From an uncultured Bacilli bacterium (lineage in GTDB: Bacteria; Bacillota_I; Bacilli_A; RF39; UBA660), in NCBI GenBank assembly GCA_934130405.1, contig CAKOXX010000001.1:62001-126000 (forward strand): a stretch of DNA of 64,000 nucleotides, in the 5' to 3' direction. The position numbers were made by a program, and so were the translations under genes. The notes below the pieces were generated by a model, which was not told the DNA's origin, made no database searches, and was given only the letters and a program-made list of their open reading frames with translations. Shown one piece after another: positions 1-8,425 of the stretch; the stretch's first letter is position 1; every line of letters starts with the position of its first letter.

Positions 1-799
1 CTTCTTCACCTAAAGGACCAGAATGAACTTTATTACTACCTGCTAGCAGTGAACCTTTACCAATCGTTGTTATAACTTCAATAAGAGTTGGTTTATCGGC
101 AGACTTCGCTTTAATAAGAGCATTATTAATATCTTCTACACTATCAGATGTAAATAATACATTCCAGTTCATACTTTCAAATCTAGCAGCAATATCTTCA
201 TCAAAAACATTTTCCGTTTTACCATCTAAAGTTACTTTATTAGAGTCATATAACACAATTAAATTATTAAGTTTTAAACTACCCGCAAGAGAAGCTGCTT
301 CATAGCTAACGCCTTCCATTAAGTCCCCATCACCACATAAACAATAAATATTATAATCAATTACTTTCTCTTTATTATTAATTAAAGAAGCGGTATGTTT
401 TTCAGCAATGGCACACCCAACTGCTGTTGCAAAACCTTGTCCTAAAGGACCAGTCGTCATCTCTACTCCTGGTGTTTTCATATATTCAGGATGACCTGGT
501 GTCTTTGAATTAAGTCTTCTAAAAGATCTTAAATCATCAAGAGATATATCATAACCAGCAAAGTATAATACTGAATACAAAAGACTTGAACCATGCCCTG
601 CACTCATAATAAATCTATCTCTATTGTAAAAGTCTGGAACTTCTGGAGCAAATCTTAAATGTTCTAAAAACAAAGTATAAAGTATAGGAGCAGCTCCTAA
701 AACAATACCTGGATGACCACTTCCTGCTTCTTCAATCATATCAAGACCAAGTGACTTTATCTCTCCGATTATTTTCTCTTCTAATTTCTTTGGTAACAT
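1..799 (-). CDS. tkt: Transketolase, N-terminal part (runs off the window)
   Basis: Thiamine-diphosphate enzyme moving two-carbon ketol units in the non-oxidative pentose phosphate pathway. I translated about 266 residues; the gene continues beyond base 1. Family hallmarks are clear: SGHPG near residue 27, the SAGHGS stretch, KTPGHPEY, TTGPLGQG and the cofactor motif GDGDLMEG. The invariant histidines of the active-site region are present, and the end reads GSNKVHSGPLGEE, as in full-length transketolases. The start ATG lies 2 nt after the stop of the upstream LytTR regulator gene, and its ribosome binding site (AAAGGAAAGAAGG) sits inside that gene, so the two are co-transcribed and probably translationally coupled. 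A split N-terminal subunit is less likely but cannot be excluded without the 3' half. Confidence 0.95.
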   Translation of the reverse strand, partial: MLPKKLEEKIIGEIKSLGLDMIEEAGSGHPGIVLGAAPILYTLFLEHLRFAPEVPDFYNRDRFIMSAGHGSSLLYSVLYFAGYDISLDDLRSFRRLNSKTPGHPEYMKTPGVEMTTGPLGQGFATAVGCAIAEKHTASLINNKEKVIDYNIYCLCGDGDLMEGVSYEAASLAGSLKLNNLIVLYDSNKVTLDGKTENVFDEDIAARFESMNWNVLFTSDSVEDINNALIKAKSADKPTLIEVITTIGKGSLLAGSNKVHSGPLGEE

Positions 800-801
800 T
801 A

Positions 802-1539
802 CTATTCATCCTTCTTTCCTTTAAGTAAGCCTAAGAGAAGATGTTTTTTCTCTCTAGACATTTTTTCTAAATACTTGCCATTATCAAATTTGATAATATC
901 TTTTTTAAAATCAACTGATGTTACTCTATCTAGATTAATTATACAATTTCTATATACTTGAAAAAATCTATTATCTAACTGTTCTTTTATCTGAATTAAA
1001 CTAAGCGGAACAGTATATTCGCCGTGAGAGGCATAAACCGTTGATGTTTTACTATCAGGGTCTCTTATGATGTAATAAATATGTTTAAGTTCAATTCTTG
1101 AGTAAACACGGTTCCGTTGATAAGTTAAACATCTATCCTTTCCACGATAACTTTTTAATACTATGTCTAAAACTTCATCCATCTTTTTAGTGCAACTATC
1201 GAGCTTATTAATAAAGTCTAAAACAAATAAGCGATTAGTAATTATTTCATAGCGATATTCACTAAAAGACGAAACTATTATGATGATAGAATTCCAATCT
1301 TCAATCATTTCTCTTATAAATCTAGCAGCATCTATTCCTGAACCATAGTTAGTTTTGATATCTAGAAAGTAGACTTTAAAGCCAATTTCTTTACCTGCTA
1401 ATTTTTCAAAATCTTGATTATATCCCGCAAAAGTGTAAATCTTATACTCCATATCAGTTCTCATCATATAGTTATCAATTTGATTTTTCATTCCTTGTCT
1501 AAAAAACTGATCATCATCACATATAATAAAATTTAACAT
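802..1539 (-). CDS. LytTR-family response regulator (AgrA/ComE type)
   Basis: DNA-binding response regulator of 245 residues. Residues 1-120 form a receiver domain: acidic pocket CDDD at 7-10, phospho-acceptor Asp60 in FLDIK, and the conserved Lys near 111 in FINKLD. Residues 140-240 form a LytTR domain (RVYSRIELKHIYYI..., FFQVYRNCIINL). Such regulators usually pair with a membrane histidine kinase of the AgrC type, but no kinase or peptide gene is adjacent, so its input is unknown. A strong ribosome binding site (GGAGGGGG) precedes the ATG. It is the first gene of an operon running into transketolase, an unusual pairing, and may simply be carried in a housekeeping transcript. Confidence 0.88.
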   Translation of the reverse strand: MLNFIICDDDQFFRQGMKNQIDNYMMRTDMEYKIYTFAGYNQDFEKLAGKEIGFKVYFLDIKTNYGSGIDAARFIREMIEDWNSIIIIVSSFSEYRYEIITNRLFVLDFINKLDSCTKKMDEVLDIVLKSYRGKDRCLTYQRNRVYSRIELKHIYYIIRDPDSKTSTVYASHGEYTVPLSLIQIKEQLDNRFFQVYRNCIINLDRVTSVDFKKDIIKFDNGKYLEKMSREKKHLLLGLLKGKKDE

Positions 1540-1608
1540 AGTGCCCCCTCCTATAGATTATTCTAACACACTTGAAAAGGCAAAGTCTATATGCTCCAAA
1601 ACCAGCAG

Positions 1609-2784
1609 TTATTTATATAAAATATCTAAATCTGTTAAGTTATTTATTCCATCTACTACTCCTCTATCAGTCTTCTGCCAGATATTATATTCCTTCTGAT
1701 AAGTAGTATTATTAGTATAATGTGCTAACCAAACAGGATAAGTATTATTAGTAAAAACATTTTCTAAATAGTATTTACTACCATAAAGCATTCCTTGATA
1801 ACCTTCTTTCTCTACTGTTTCTAAGAAAGTATCAGCTATTTCTCCTAAATGGTAAAATGATAAGTTAAATTCTTGATAGAAAGAGAAGTTTTCCCAGTCA
1901 AAGACGATTGGCAGTTTAATGTCATAACCTTTAAGTTCTTTTAAAACCCAAAGAGCTTCCTTCTTCGCATCTTTTTTATCTTTAGCATAAGAATAGAAGT
2001 AAACGCCGGTCTTAATTCCTACTTTATTAAAGCCTTCAATATTTTCTTTAAACTTAGGGTCTAAGACAAAGTCTTTATCAATTCCTTTTCTAGTACCAAT
2101 TCTAATAAAAACGAACTCAACTCCAGCTTCTTTAACTTTTTCATAATCAATATCTTGTTGCCATTTAGAAACATCTATCCCAATTAAGGTATTAGCAGTT
2201 TTATTTTCTTGATAAAAATCTTTAAAAGCTATTTTTTCTTTCTCGCTACTAGGCACTTGGTAATCTTTCTTTTCTCTTACAGAGATGGTAAAGTCCTTTC
2301 TAGTAACATTTCCACTAGAATCAAGGGCTTCGTAAACTAACGGATAATCACCAACCGTATTAAAGTCATAATTACCAACTACTTGACAAGTCGGTTTATC
2401 ATCATAGTTATCACCACAAAATACTTCTTTAGCAAAGTCTTCATCAGAACCTAAATCAACATAGTATAAACTACTAAGGGAAATGACAGGAGGAATATCA
2501 TCTACTACTTCATAAGTAAAAGTATAACTAGCAAGACGATTATCATCATTTTTATAAGTAAGAGTATACTCATTCTTTCCGACCTTCTTGGTATTTAACT
2601 TTTCATTTTTATAAGTACCATTAATTGATTTAATAATATCATCTAGACTAGTATCACTATAAACTTGAAAAGTTAAGTCATCTGTTAAACTGACACTTAC
2701 TGTTACTTCTCTTGTATTTAAATAGATAATACTTGCTATTAATAAACTAATAACTAGAAAGATAGCTAGTAAAGATTTTTTCAT
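1609..2784 (-). CDS. Membrane-anchored GH25 muramidase
   Basis: Predicted N-acetylmuramidase of 391 residues. Residues 5-22 are a hydrophobic anchor or uncleaved signal, so the protein acts outside the membrane. Residues 95-168 resemble a bacterial Ig-like/HYR module (DDIPPVISL ... DSSGNVTRKDFTISV) with a Cys pair at 123 and 133. Residues 200-391 are the GH25 barrel, opening with GIDVSKWQ (Asp204) and carrying the catalytic DWE at 296-298 (FDWEN). Its ATG overlaps the mutS stop as ATGA, indicating translational coupling, although the functions are unrelated. Likely roles are peptidoglycan remodelling or competition. The family assignment is firm; the exact substrate is inferred. Confidence 0.9.
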   Translation of the reverse strand: MKKSLLAIFLVISLLIASIIYLNTREVTVSVSLTDDLTFQVYSDTSLDDIIKSINGTYKNEKLNTKKVGKNEYTLTYKNDDNRLASYTFTYEVVDDIPPVISLSSLYYVDLGSDEDFAKEVFCGDNYDDKPTCQVVGNYDFNTVGDYPLVYEALDSSGNVTRKDFTISVREKKDYQVPSSEKEKIAFKDFYQENKTANTLIGIDVSKWQQDIDYEKVKEAGVEFVFIRIGTRKGIDKDFVLDPKFKENIEGFNKVGIKTGVYFYSYAKDKKDAKKEALWVLKELKGYDIKLPIVFDWENFSFYQEFNLSFYHLGEIADTFLETVEKEGYQGMLYGSKYYLENVFTNNTYPVWLAHYTNNTTYQKEYNIWQKTDRGVVDGINNLTDLDILYK

Positions 2785-5342
2785 TCGTCTTTCTTCATCT
2801 CCTCTTTCAAACGATATAAAAAGTTTAAAGCGTCCATTGGACTCATTTCTAAAGGGTTAATTTCTTTAATTTTCTCAAGATACTTATTTTCTTTTTCTTC
2901 TTGCTCTTCTACTTCTTGGTCAAACAAGCTAGTCTGTGTATAAATAGTTTCTCTTTTTTCTTGATTTTCATACACATTTAAGATTTCTTCTGCTCTTTTA
3001 ATTAAAGATTTAGGTAAATCAGCTAAACTAGCAACATTAATACCATAACTCTTATCAACAGAACCATTTTTAATCTTATGAAGAAATGTTAGTTTTCCAT
3101 CTTCTTCGACAGCTGAAACGTGAACATTCTTTAGATGAGCTAAACTACTTGCAAGTTCTGTTAATTCGTGATAGTGCGTAGAAAATAAAGTCTTAGCACC
3201 AATATTATCATGAATATATTCTAATATCGCTTGTGCCAAACTCATTCCATCATAAGTAGCAGTACCACGACCTAACTCATCAAATAAAATTAAACTATTC
3301 TTAGTTGCACGTGATATCGCTAAGTTAGCTTCTTTCATTTCCACCATAAAGGTACTTTCACCACTAACTAAATCATCACTTGCTCCTATTCTTGTAAATA
3401 TCTTATCAAAAACAGGAATAGTACAACTCTTAGCTGGTACAAAAGAACCTATCTGGGCCATAATAACAGTAATAGCAAGTTGACGCATATAAGTAGATTT
3501 ACCAGCCATATTTGGTCCAGTAATAAGTAAAATAGACGTATCTTTATCCATTATTATATCATTAGCAACATACTTTTCATTCTTCTTAGCCATTACTTCT
3601 TCTACTACCGGATGACGACTTTCAATTATCTTTACTTCATTCTTATCATTTAAGACTGGTTTTACAAAGTGATAATTATCTGCTACAAAAGAAAGTGCTG
3701 ATAACATATCAATCTCTGCTAGAATATTAGCACATTTCTGTAACGGTAAAATATATCTTTTAACAACTTCTCTAATTTGCATAAACAGTTGATATTCTAA
3801 GTTAATTATCTTCTCTTCTGCTCCTAGAATAATACTTTCTTTTTCTTTTAATTCCTTAGTAGTAAATCTTTCACAATTAGATAGAGTCTGTCTTCTATCA
3901 TACCCAAACTCTTCTTTTACTAAATCACATTGTCCTTTACTAATTTCAATATAATAACCAAAGACTTTGTTATAACCAACCTTTAAGTTCTTAATACCAG
4001 TTCTTTCTTTTTCTTTCTGTTCTAGTTCTAATAAGAAGTCTTTACTACCACTTGATAAGTCTCTTAACTCATCTAGTTCTTCATTATAACCTTTCTTGAT
4101 TAAGTTTCCTTCTTTTAGAGAAATCGGTGGTTCTTCATTCAAACTATTATCAAATAAAGATACTAAATCATCAAAAGTTTCTATTTTTTTATCATATTTT
4201 ATTTCTTCTAGTATTTTCTTAATAGTAGGTAGAGCTTTCAAACTAGAATTTAATTGTAATAAGTCTCTCGCATTTAAGTTACCATAACAAACTCTGCCGA
4301 TAAGTCTTTCAATGTCATAGACTTGATTTAAGCTTTTCTTTAAGTCATCTCTTAAGATAAACTCCGTTTGTAATACTTCGATATAATGATAACGACGTTC
4401 TAGTTCTTTTCTATCTATTAAAGGAAACTCTAAGTTCTTTCTAAGTAATCTACTTCCCATTGCTGTTTGATTTTTATCAAGTAACCATAACAAACTATAA
4501 GTCTTTTCTCTAAGTCTAAGTGTTTCTGTTAACTCAAGATTACGTTTAGTATGTTCATCTAGTAATAAATGTGCATTAATTAGTTCCACTTTTGCAGCTT
4601 GTAAATGCGATAAATCACCTTTTTTAGTATTAACAGTATAAGCAAGTAAGTGTTTAATTCCTCTTTCTTTTCGTAAGTCATTTAGCTCTTTATAAATATA
4701 ACTATACTGTTCATCATCATTATAATCATTATAAATCGTAACATTTAACTGATAAGTCTTACGAAGAGTATTAATAAAGTTACGGTCAATTTCATCACTG
4801 ACAATTATCTCCTCAAAACCATGACGAATAATCTCTTGTAATAATTCTTGTAAACTATCATCTAGAATTGTGACATAAACTTCTCCCGTAGAAATATCAG
4901 CATAACTTAATGCATACGAGTTGGCGGTATAAGTAACCGATGCTAAAAAGTTATTCTTAGTGTCATCAATCGAACCATCTAGTCTTGTTCCACTAGTAAC
5001 GATTTGAATTACTTCCCTCTTAACCATTTCTTTAGTAAGTTTAGGGTCTTCAACTTGCTCAACGATTGCTACTTTATATCCCATTTCTACTAATTTATCT
5101 AAATATGCTTCATAAGCTTTAAAAGGAATACCACACATTGGTACTTTTTCTTCTAAACCAGCTTGCTTCCCTGTTAAAGTTAATTCTAATATCTTAGATG
5201 CCACAATAGCATCATCAAAGAACATTTCATAAAAGTCTCCTAAGCGAAAAAAAATAATCGCATCTGGATTTTCGTCTTTTATCTTCATCCACTGTAACAT
5301 AACAGGGCTTAATTTAGTTCTATCTACTTCGTTTCTTAACAT
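2781..5342 (-). CDS. mutS: DNA mismatch repair protein MutS
   Basis: Mismatch recognition ATPase of 853 residues, the normal MutS1 length. The N-terminal mismatch-binding motif FYEMF (in GDFYEMF) is intact, as are connector, lever and clamp regions. The C-terminal ABC ATPase shows Walker A GPNMAGKST, Walker B ILFDELGRGT and the STHYHEL switch. The last 60 residues hold the acidic linker and dimerisation tail. A convincing sigma-A promoter lies 27-55 nt upstream. No mutL follows: the next gene is the GH25 muramidase, overlapping by 4 nt, so the usual mutS-mutL pairing is broken here. MutS activity bears on the nine-G tracts elsewhere in the window, because mismatch repair sets slippage rates. 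Confidence 0.97.
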   Translation of the reverse strand: MLRNEVDRTKLSPVMLQWMKIKDENPDAIIFFRLGDFYEMFFDDAIVASKILELTLTGKQAGLEEKVPMCGIPFKAYEAYLDKLVEMGYKVAIVEQVEDPKLTKEMVKREVIQIVTSGTRLDGSIDDTKNNFLASVTYTANSYALSYADISTGEVYVTILDDSLQELLQEIIRHGFEEIIVSDEIDRNFINTLRKTYQLNVTIYNDYNDDEQYSYIYKELNDLRKERGIKHLLAYTVNTKKGDLSHLQAAKVELINAHLLLDEHTKRNLELTETLRLREKTYSLLWLLDKNQTAMGSRLLRKNLEFPLIDRKELERRYHYIEVLQTEFILRDDLKKSLNQVYDIERLIGRVCYGNLNARDLLQLNSSLKALPTIKKILEEIKYDKKIETFDDLVSLFDNSLNEEPPISLKEGNLIKKGYNEELDELRDLSSGSKDFLLELEQKEKERTGIKNLKVGYNKVFGYYIEISKGQCDLVKEEFGYDRRQTLSNCERFTTKELKEKESIILGAEEKIINLEYQLFMQIREVVKRYILPLQKCANILAEIDMLSALSFVADNYHFVKPVLNDKNEVKIIESRHPVVEEVMAKKNEKYVANDIIMDKDTSILLITGPNMAGKSTYMRQLAITVIMAQIGSFVPAKSCTIPVFDKIFTRIGASDDLVSGESTFMVEMKEANLAISRATKNSLILFDELGRGTATYDGMSLAQAILEYIHDNIGAKTLFSTHYHELTELASSLAHLKNVHVSAVEEDGKLTFLHKIKNGSVDKSYGINVASLADLPKSLIKRAEEILNVYENQEKRETIYTQTSLFDQEVEEQEEKENKYLEKIKEINPLEMSPMDALNFLYRLKEEMKKDE

Positions 5343-5368
5343 AAATTCACTTCCAATTTCTATTACCT

Positions 5369-5397
5369 ATTATAGCTAAGTTTTTGTTTTGAAACAA
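5369..5397 (-). promoter_or_regulatory. Promoter of mutS
   Basis: On the minus strand TTGTTT and TATAAT are separated by exactly 17 bp, ending about 27 nt before the mutS ATG. It lies in the 94-bp gap between the divergent mutS and rarA genes. A weaker rightward candidate for rarA (GTGATAAAAT, extended -10 type) sits near 5411-5420. Confidence 0.6.
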
Positions 5398-5436
5398 GAA
5401 ATTTCGTGATAAAATAAGTACCGGGAGGTATTATCT

Positions 5437-6663
5437 ATGAATAGAGAACCATTAGCAAAAAAATTAGAACCAAAGTCTTTAGATGATGTTTTAGGACAAA
5501 AGCATTTAATTGGAAAAGGTGCTATTTTAAGGAATTTAGTGGAAAAGAAGAAATTAGTTTCAATGATTTTGTATGGAAAACCAGGTATTGGAAAGACTTC
5601 TATTGCTAAAGCAATTGTTAATGATTTAGATATGCCCTATCGTTTTTTAAATGCAACTATTAATAATAAGAAAGATTTTGATATGGTTGTAGAAGAAGCA
5701 AAGATTTATAACGGAATGATTTTAATTATGGATGAAATTCACCGTCTTAATAAAGATAAGCAAGACCTACTTCTTCCGCAATTAGAAAGTGGTTTAATAA
5801 CACTTATCGGTATGACAACTTCTAATCCTTATCATGCTATTAATCCGGCTATTAGAAGTAGATGTCAATTATTTGAACTTAAAGAGTTAGAAACAACTGA
5901 TATTATTGAAGGTTTAAATAACGCAGTTAAGTCTAGTTATCTTGAAGGAATTAAGATTGATGATGATACTATATCTTATATTGCTAATCTAGCAGGAAGT
6001 GATCTTCGTTATGCTTATAATTTATTAGAAATTGCGTTCTTTGCTAGTAATAACCAAAGGGTTGATATTAAACTAGTTAAACAAATCAATTCTAAACCAG
6101 TCTTTTTTAGTGATAAAAATGGTGATGGGCACTATGACGTTTTATCGGCTTTTCAAAAGTCCATCAGAGGAAGTGATGTTGATGCTAGTTTATATTACTT
6201 AGCAAGACTTATCGTAGAAGAAGACTTAGATAGTATTTACAGGAGAATGAGTGTTATCGCTTATGAAGATATCGGTCTTGCTAATCCTAGTATTGGTCCA
6301 AGAGTAATGGCAGCAATAGCAGCAGCTGAGAGAATCGGTTTACCGGAAGCAAGAATTCCGCTTGGAACTATTGTTGTAGAAATGGCTTTATCGCCTAAGA
6401 GCAACAGTGCACATTTGGCACTTGATGAAGCAATTAACGATATAAGAAGCGGCAACACTGGGAATGTACCTAATAATATAAAAACTGATTCTAAGGACTA
6501 TTTATATCCACACGATTATCCTGGGGCTTATGTTTATCAAGAGTATTTACCAAAGAAGCTTAAAGGGAAAAAATATTATCACCCTAAAACGATTGGATAT
6601 GAAAAAAATATCAAGAGTTATTATGACTTTATCGAAAATATGAAAAAGAAGGCTAATCACTAG
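5437..6663 (+). CDS. rarA: Replication-associated recombination protein A (RarA/MgsA AAA+ ATPase)
   Basis: AAA+ ATPase of the RarA/MgsA/WRNIP1 family, 408 residues, acting at stalled replication forks. Opening residues REPLAKKLEPKSLDDVLGQ are the typical RarA start. Walker A is GKPGIGKTS near 48-56, Walker B is ILIMDEIHR, sensor 1 is MTTSNP, and the arginine-finger region is AIRSRCQ. The C-terminal MgsA helical domain follows (GSDVDASLYYLARL, YEDIGLANP). A ribosome binding site (GGGAGG) precedes the ATG. The gene is divergent from mutS and convergent with surface-protein gene A, 13 nt away. Confidence 0.95.
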   Translation: MNREPLAKKLEPKSLDDVLGQKHLIGKGAILRNLVEKKKLVSMILYGKPGIGKTSIAKAIVNDLDMPYRFLNATINNKKDFDMVVEEAKIYNGMILIMDEIHRLNKDKQDLLLPQLESGLITLIGMTTSNPYHAINPAIRSRCQLFELKELETTDIIEGLNNAVKSSYLEGIKIDDDTISYIANLAGSDLRYAYNLLEIAFFASNNQRVDIKLVKQINSKPVFFSDKNGDGHYDVLSAFQKSIRGSDVDASLYYLARLIVEEDLDSIYRRMSVIAYEDIGLANPSIGPRVMAAIAAAERIGLPEARIPLGTIVVEMALSPKSNSAHLALDEAINDIRSGNTGNVPNNIKTDSKDYLYPHDYPGAYVYQEYLPKKLKGKKYYHPKTIGYEKNIKSYYDFIENMKKKANH

Positions 6664-6676
6664 TCTTCTTTATTTA
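6646..6676 (+). terminator. Intrinsic terminator of rarA
   Basis: Inverted repeat of 10 bp (AAGAAGGCTA / TAGTCTTCTT, one G-U pair) with loop ATCAC spans the rarA stop codon and is followed by TTTATTTATT. It separates rarA from the convergent surface-protein gene. Confidence 0.6.
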
Positions 6677-8188
6677 TTATTCTGCTAAAATGAATGGATC
6701 AGTTGATGAACCTGTTCCAGAGGTTATATTTATTGTTGACTTTAGATAGACGACTGGACGTTCCTCAAGAGCAGCATAGGCATAAGTATTGTGAACAGCT
6801 CCATAAGCATAAACATCGAAAACATAAGCAGAATCAGTAGCAAACGAGCTCATTGTCCATTGTATTTTTGATGATTTATAAAGCCAGTCATTATCTCTAC
6901 AATTAATATAGCTACTATCATCCCAACTATATAATTCTACTGTCATACAACTCATTCTATTTGTACTACTTCCGCCACTTGTTGCATATCCATAGTCACT
7001 TGGGTACATTAATCCTACTTTTCCTATCCAATTGGTACTGCGTCCACTATACACTGCTGTTCCTCTTTCATTTTTATAAAAATCTGATGTTGATAATCCA
7101 TTTGTTGAACTAAAATAATCTGCAGGACTACCTAGATACCACTTTGCATCTCCTATCATTAGTTTTGCTGTATCTGTTAGACCAGTAGAAGTAAAATTAC
7201 ATGATGTTGTACCATTATATTGTCCATAGTAACAGGTCCCACTCTTTCTATTCCAATATAAACTACCTCCATAAGTTTCACTTTCATGTCCTGGATTTAG
7301 TAAATAGTTTAGTCTTGCTTCTGGCCAGCTATTCTTTCCCCAATGATTTTCTGCTCCAGTTGATAAATCTTTATTATCCCATGAGTAAGCCCCTATTGAT
7401 TCATTTCTTATTATCTTTAGTCTCTTTTCTTTTTTTCCTGTTCCATCATCGACATCAAATACTCCGATTATTCGCCATAATTCATCACTAAATTTAACAT
7501 AATTATTTGGATTTGCTCCGATATAGCGATAATCAGTGGTTACTTCTAACTGTTCAGTTTCTTCATGGGAAAATGTCCACATTTGATTTTTTTGATCATC
7601 CGTTGCTGTATTATAGTCTAAATCTTCTGGATTAGCATTTGCTACCAAAGTTTCTGTTGCTGGTGGATTACTTAATAATAAGAATACTGTTGTTCCACTT
7701 GGTAATGTTAAGTTAGAATTATTTAAGCCCATTGAGAAACCTATTTTAATTTGCTTGCCAGTTGCTCCCTTAATTTTTATCTTATAAGTTAATGTCTTTC
7801 CAGCTTCTACTGATACTCCTTCAACCGTTGGAATAGTTGGGCTATCAGATGTATAACCTATCTCAATTGAACTATCTGATAGATTGTAGTAATAGATTGA
7901 ATTTTTTACTGTTCTATCGCTTGTATTAGTTACTGTTAAAGTAATAGTATCATTATCTGTTGATGGTGTATAAGTAATTACGCCAGTTCCATTAATTGTT
8001 ACGGAGTTACTTCCTATCGCTACTGTTCCATTTAAAGTACCTGTTACTACGCTATATTGCTGTACTCCTTGAACAGTAAACCACGCATAAGAAAAGTATC
8101 CCATCAGCATTAAGCCACTTACTCCAAATAAAATAAACATATAACTTGTTGATATTTTTGTATCCAATAATTTCTTAAATATTTTCAT
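6677..8188 (-). CDS. Surface-protein family member A (SipW-type signal, variable C-terminal domain)
   Basis: 503-residue member of a paralogous family with four intact copies here. Residues 1-14 are basic; residues 15-38 are hydrophobic and end in YAWFT, as in SipW-dependent (TasA/camelysin-type) signals. Residues 40-175 form a Thr/Ser/Asn-rich beta-domain (TITLTVTNTSDRTVKNS). A connector (DYNTATDDQKNQMW) leads to a 270-residue C-terminal domain with YRYIG.NPNNYV.F..E.WRIIGVFD, WIGKVGLMYPSDYGYATSGG and a closing RP.VYLKS...GTGSSTDPFIL. The C-terminal layout recalls DUF6273/formylglycine-enzyme or lectin-like folds; that is inference. Conserved blocks alternate with variable stretches. Codons 1-70 are near-identical in DNA to member B. 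Export and surface display are likely; ligand unknown. Confidence 0.8.
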   Translation of the reverse strand: MKIFKKLLDTKISTSYMFILFGVSGLMLMGYFSYAWFTVQGVQQYSVVTGTLNGTVAIGSNSVTINGTGVITYTPSTDNDTITLTVTNTSDRTVKNSIYYYNLSDSSIEIGYTSDSPTIPTVEGVSVEAGKTLTYKIKIKGATGKQIKIGFSMGLNNSNLTLPSGTTVFLLLSNPPATETLVANANPEDLDYNTATDDQKNQMWTFSHEETEQLEVTTDYRYIGANPNNYVKFSDELWRIIGVFDVDDGTGKKEKRLKIIRNESIGAYSWDNKDLSTGAENHWGKNSWPEARLNYLLNPGHESETYGGSLYWNRKSGTCYYGQYNGTTSCNFTSTGLTDTAKLMIGDAKWYLGSPADYFSSTNGLSTSDFYKNERGTAVYSGRSTNWIGKVGLMYPSDYGYATSGGSSTNRMSCMTVELYSWDDSSYINCRDNDWLYKSSKIQWTMSSFATDSAYVFDVYAYGAVHNTYAYAALEERPVVYLKSTINITSGTGSSTDPFILAE

Positions 8189-8209
8189 AAACTACCTCTT
8201 TCTACGCAC

Positions 8210-8248
8210 AAAAAACAGAATAAGATTAGATTCCTATCCTGTTTTTTT
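8210..8248 (-). terminator. Terminator-like hairpin inside the leader of gene A
   Basis: A 14-bp stem (AAAACAGGATAGGA with TCTTATTCTGTTTT, two G-U pairs) with a 6-nt loop is followed on the minus strand by six T, about 22 nt before the ATG. Its position between promoter and gene makes it a candidate attenuator. Its other flank is also T-rich, so it could equally stop rightward transcription. Confidence 0.6.
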
Positions 8249-8290
8249 TACACTATTAAAGAAAGTAGTTTTCTCTACCTTATATAAGTA

Positions 8291-8299
8291 CCCCCCCCC
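8291..8299 (-). repeat. Nine-G homopolymer tract upstream of gene A
   Basis: Nine consecutive G on the coding strand, 103-111 nt before the ATG, in AT-rich DNA. The same length occurs at the same place in genes B and C. Such tracts are known slippage sites in phase-variable genes of other bacteria; whether this one varies is unknown. Confidence 0.85.
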
Positions 8300-8376
8300 A
8301 AGTTAATTTCTGGTTAACTTGAGTTCCTAAGATATTTATCATATTACCATCTACTTTCTTTTTATTGTTCACTTAA

Positions 8377-8405
8377 ATTTTATCATTTTTTTATCATCTA
8401 TACAA
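8377..8405 (-). promoter_or_regulatory. Promoter of surface-protein gene A
   Basis: TTGTAT and TAAAAT separated by 17 bp on the minus strand. The same boxes and spacing occur before gene C (TTGTAT) and gene B (TTGAAT) although the spacer sequences differ, which supports a real sigma-A-type promoter. Confidence 0.65.
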
Positions 8406-8425
8406 TATGTTTATTTTCTAAATTA

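Larger units (their letters stand above)
8189..8371 (-). promoter_or_regulatory. Structured 5' leader of surface-protein gene A
   Basis: From the predicted transcription start near 8370, the minus-strand transcript begins with arm AAAGAAAGTAG (8361-8351). Its exact complement CTACTTTCTTT lies at 8268-8258. The arms enclose a hairpin (CAAGTTAA / TTAACTTG, 8321-8299) followed at once by nine G. A terminator-like hairpin (8248-8210) and the ribosome binding site GAGGTAG follow. The downstream arm can alternatively pair, with a bulge, to AGAAAGAGGTAG around the ribosome binding site, a possible switch. The same elements occur before members B and C, and in diverged form before D. Function is unproven. 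Confidence 0.6.

Noticed and set aside
7201..7491. Plus-strand open frame antisense to surface-protein gene A, and similar antisense frames over mutS, the sigma gene, mgtC and others
   Set aside because: They lie within well-supported genes, have no ribosome binding site, and their composition is explained by the complementary coding strand.
8291..8299. G-quadruplex formed by the nine-G tract
   Set aside because: A single uninterrupted G9 lacks the four separated G runs needed for a stable intramolecular quadruplex, and no further G runs are nearby.
8258..8361. Invertible promoter flanked by the 11-bp inverted repeats
   Set aside because: The segment is in the same orientation in all three genes, the promoter lies outside the repeats, and no invertase gene is near. 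RNA pairing explains the repeats better.
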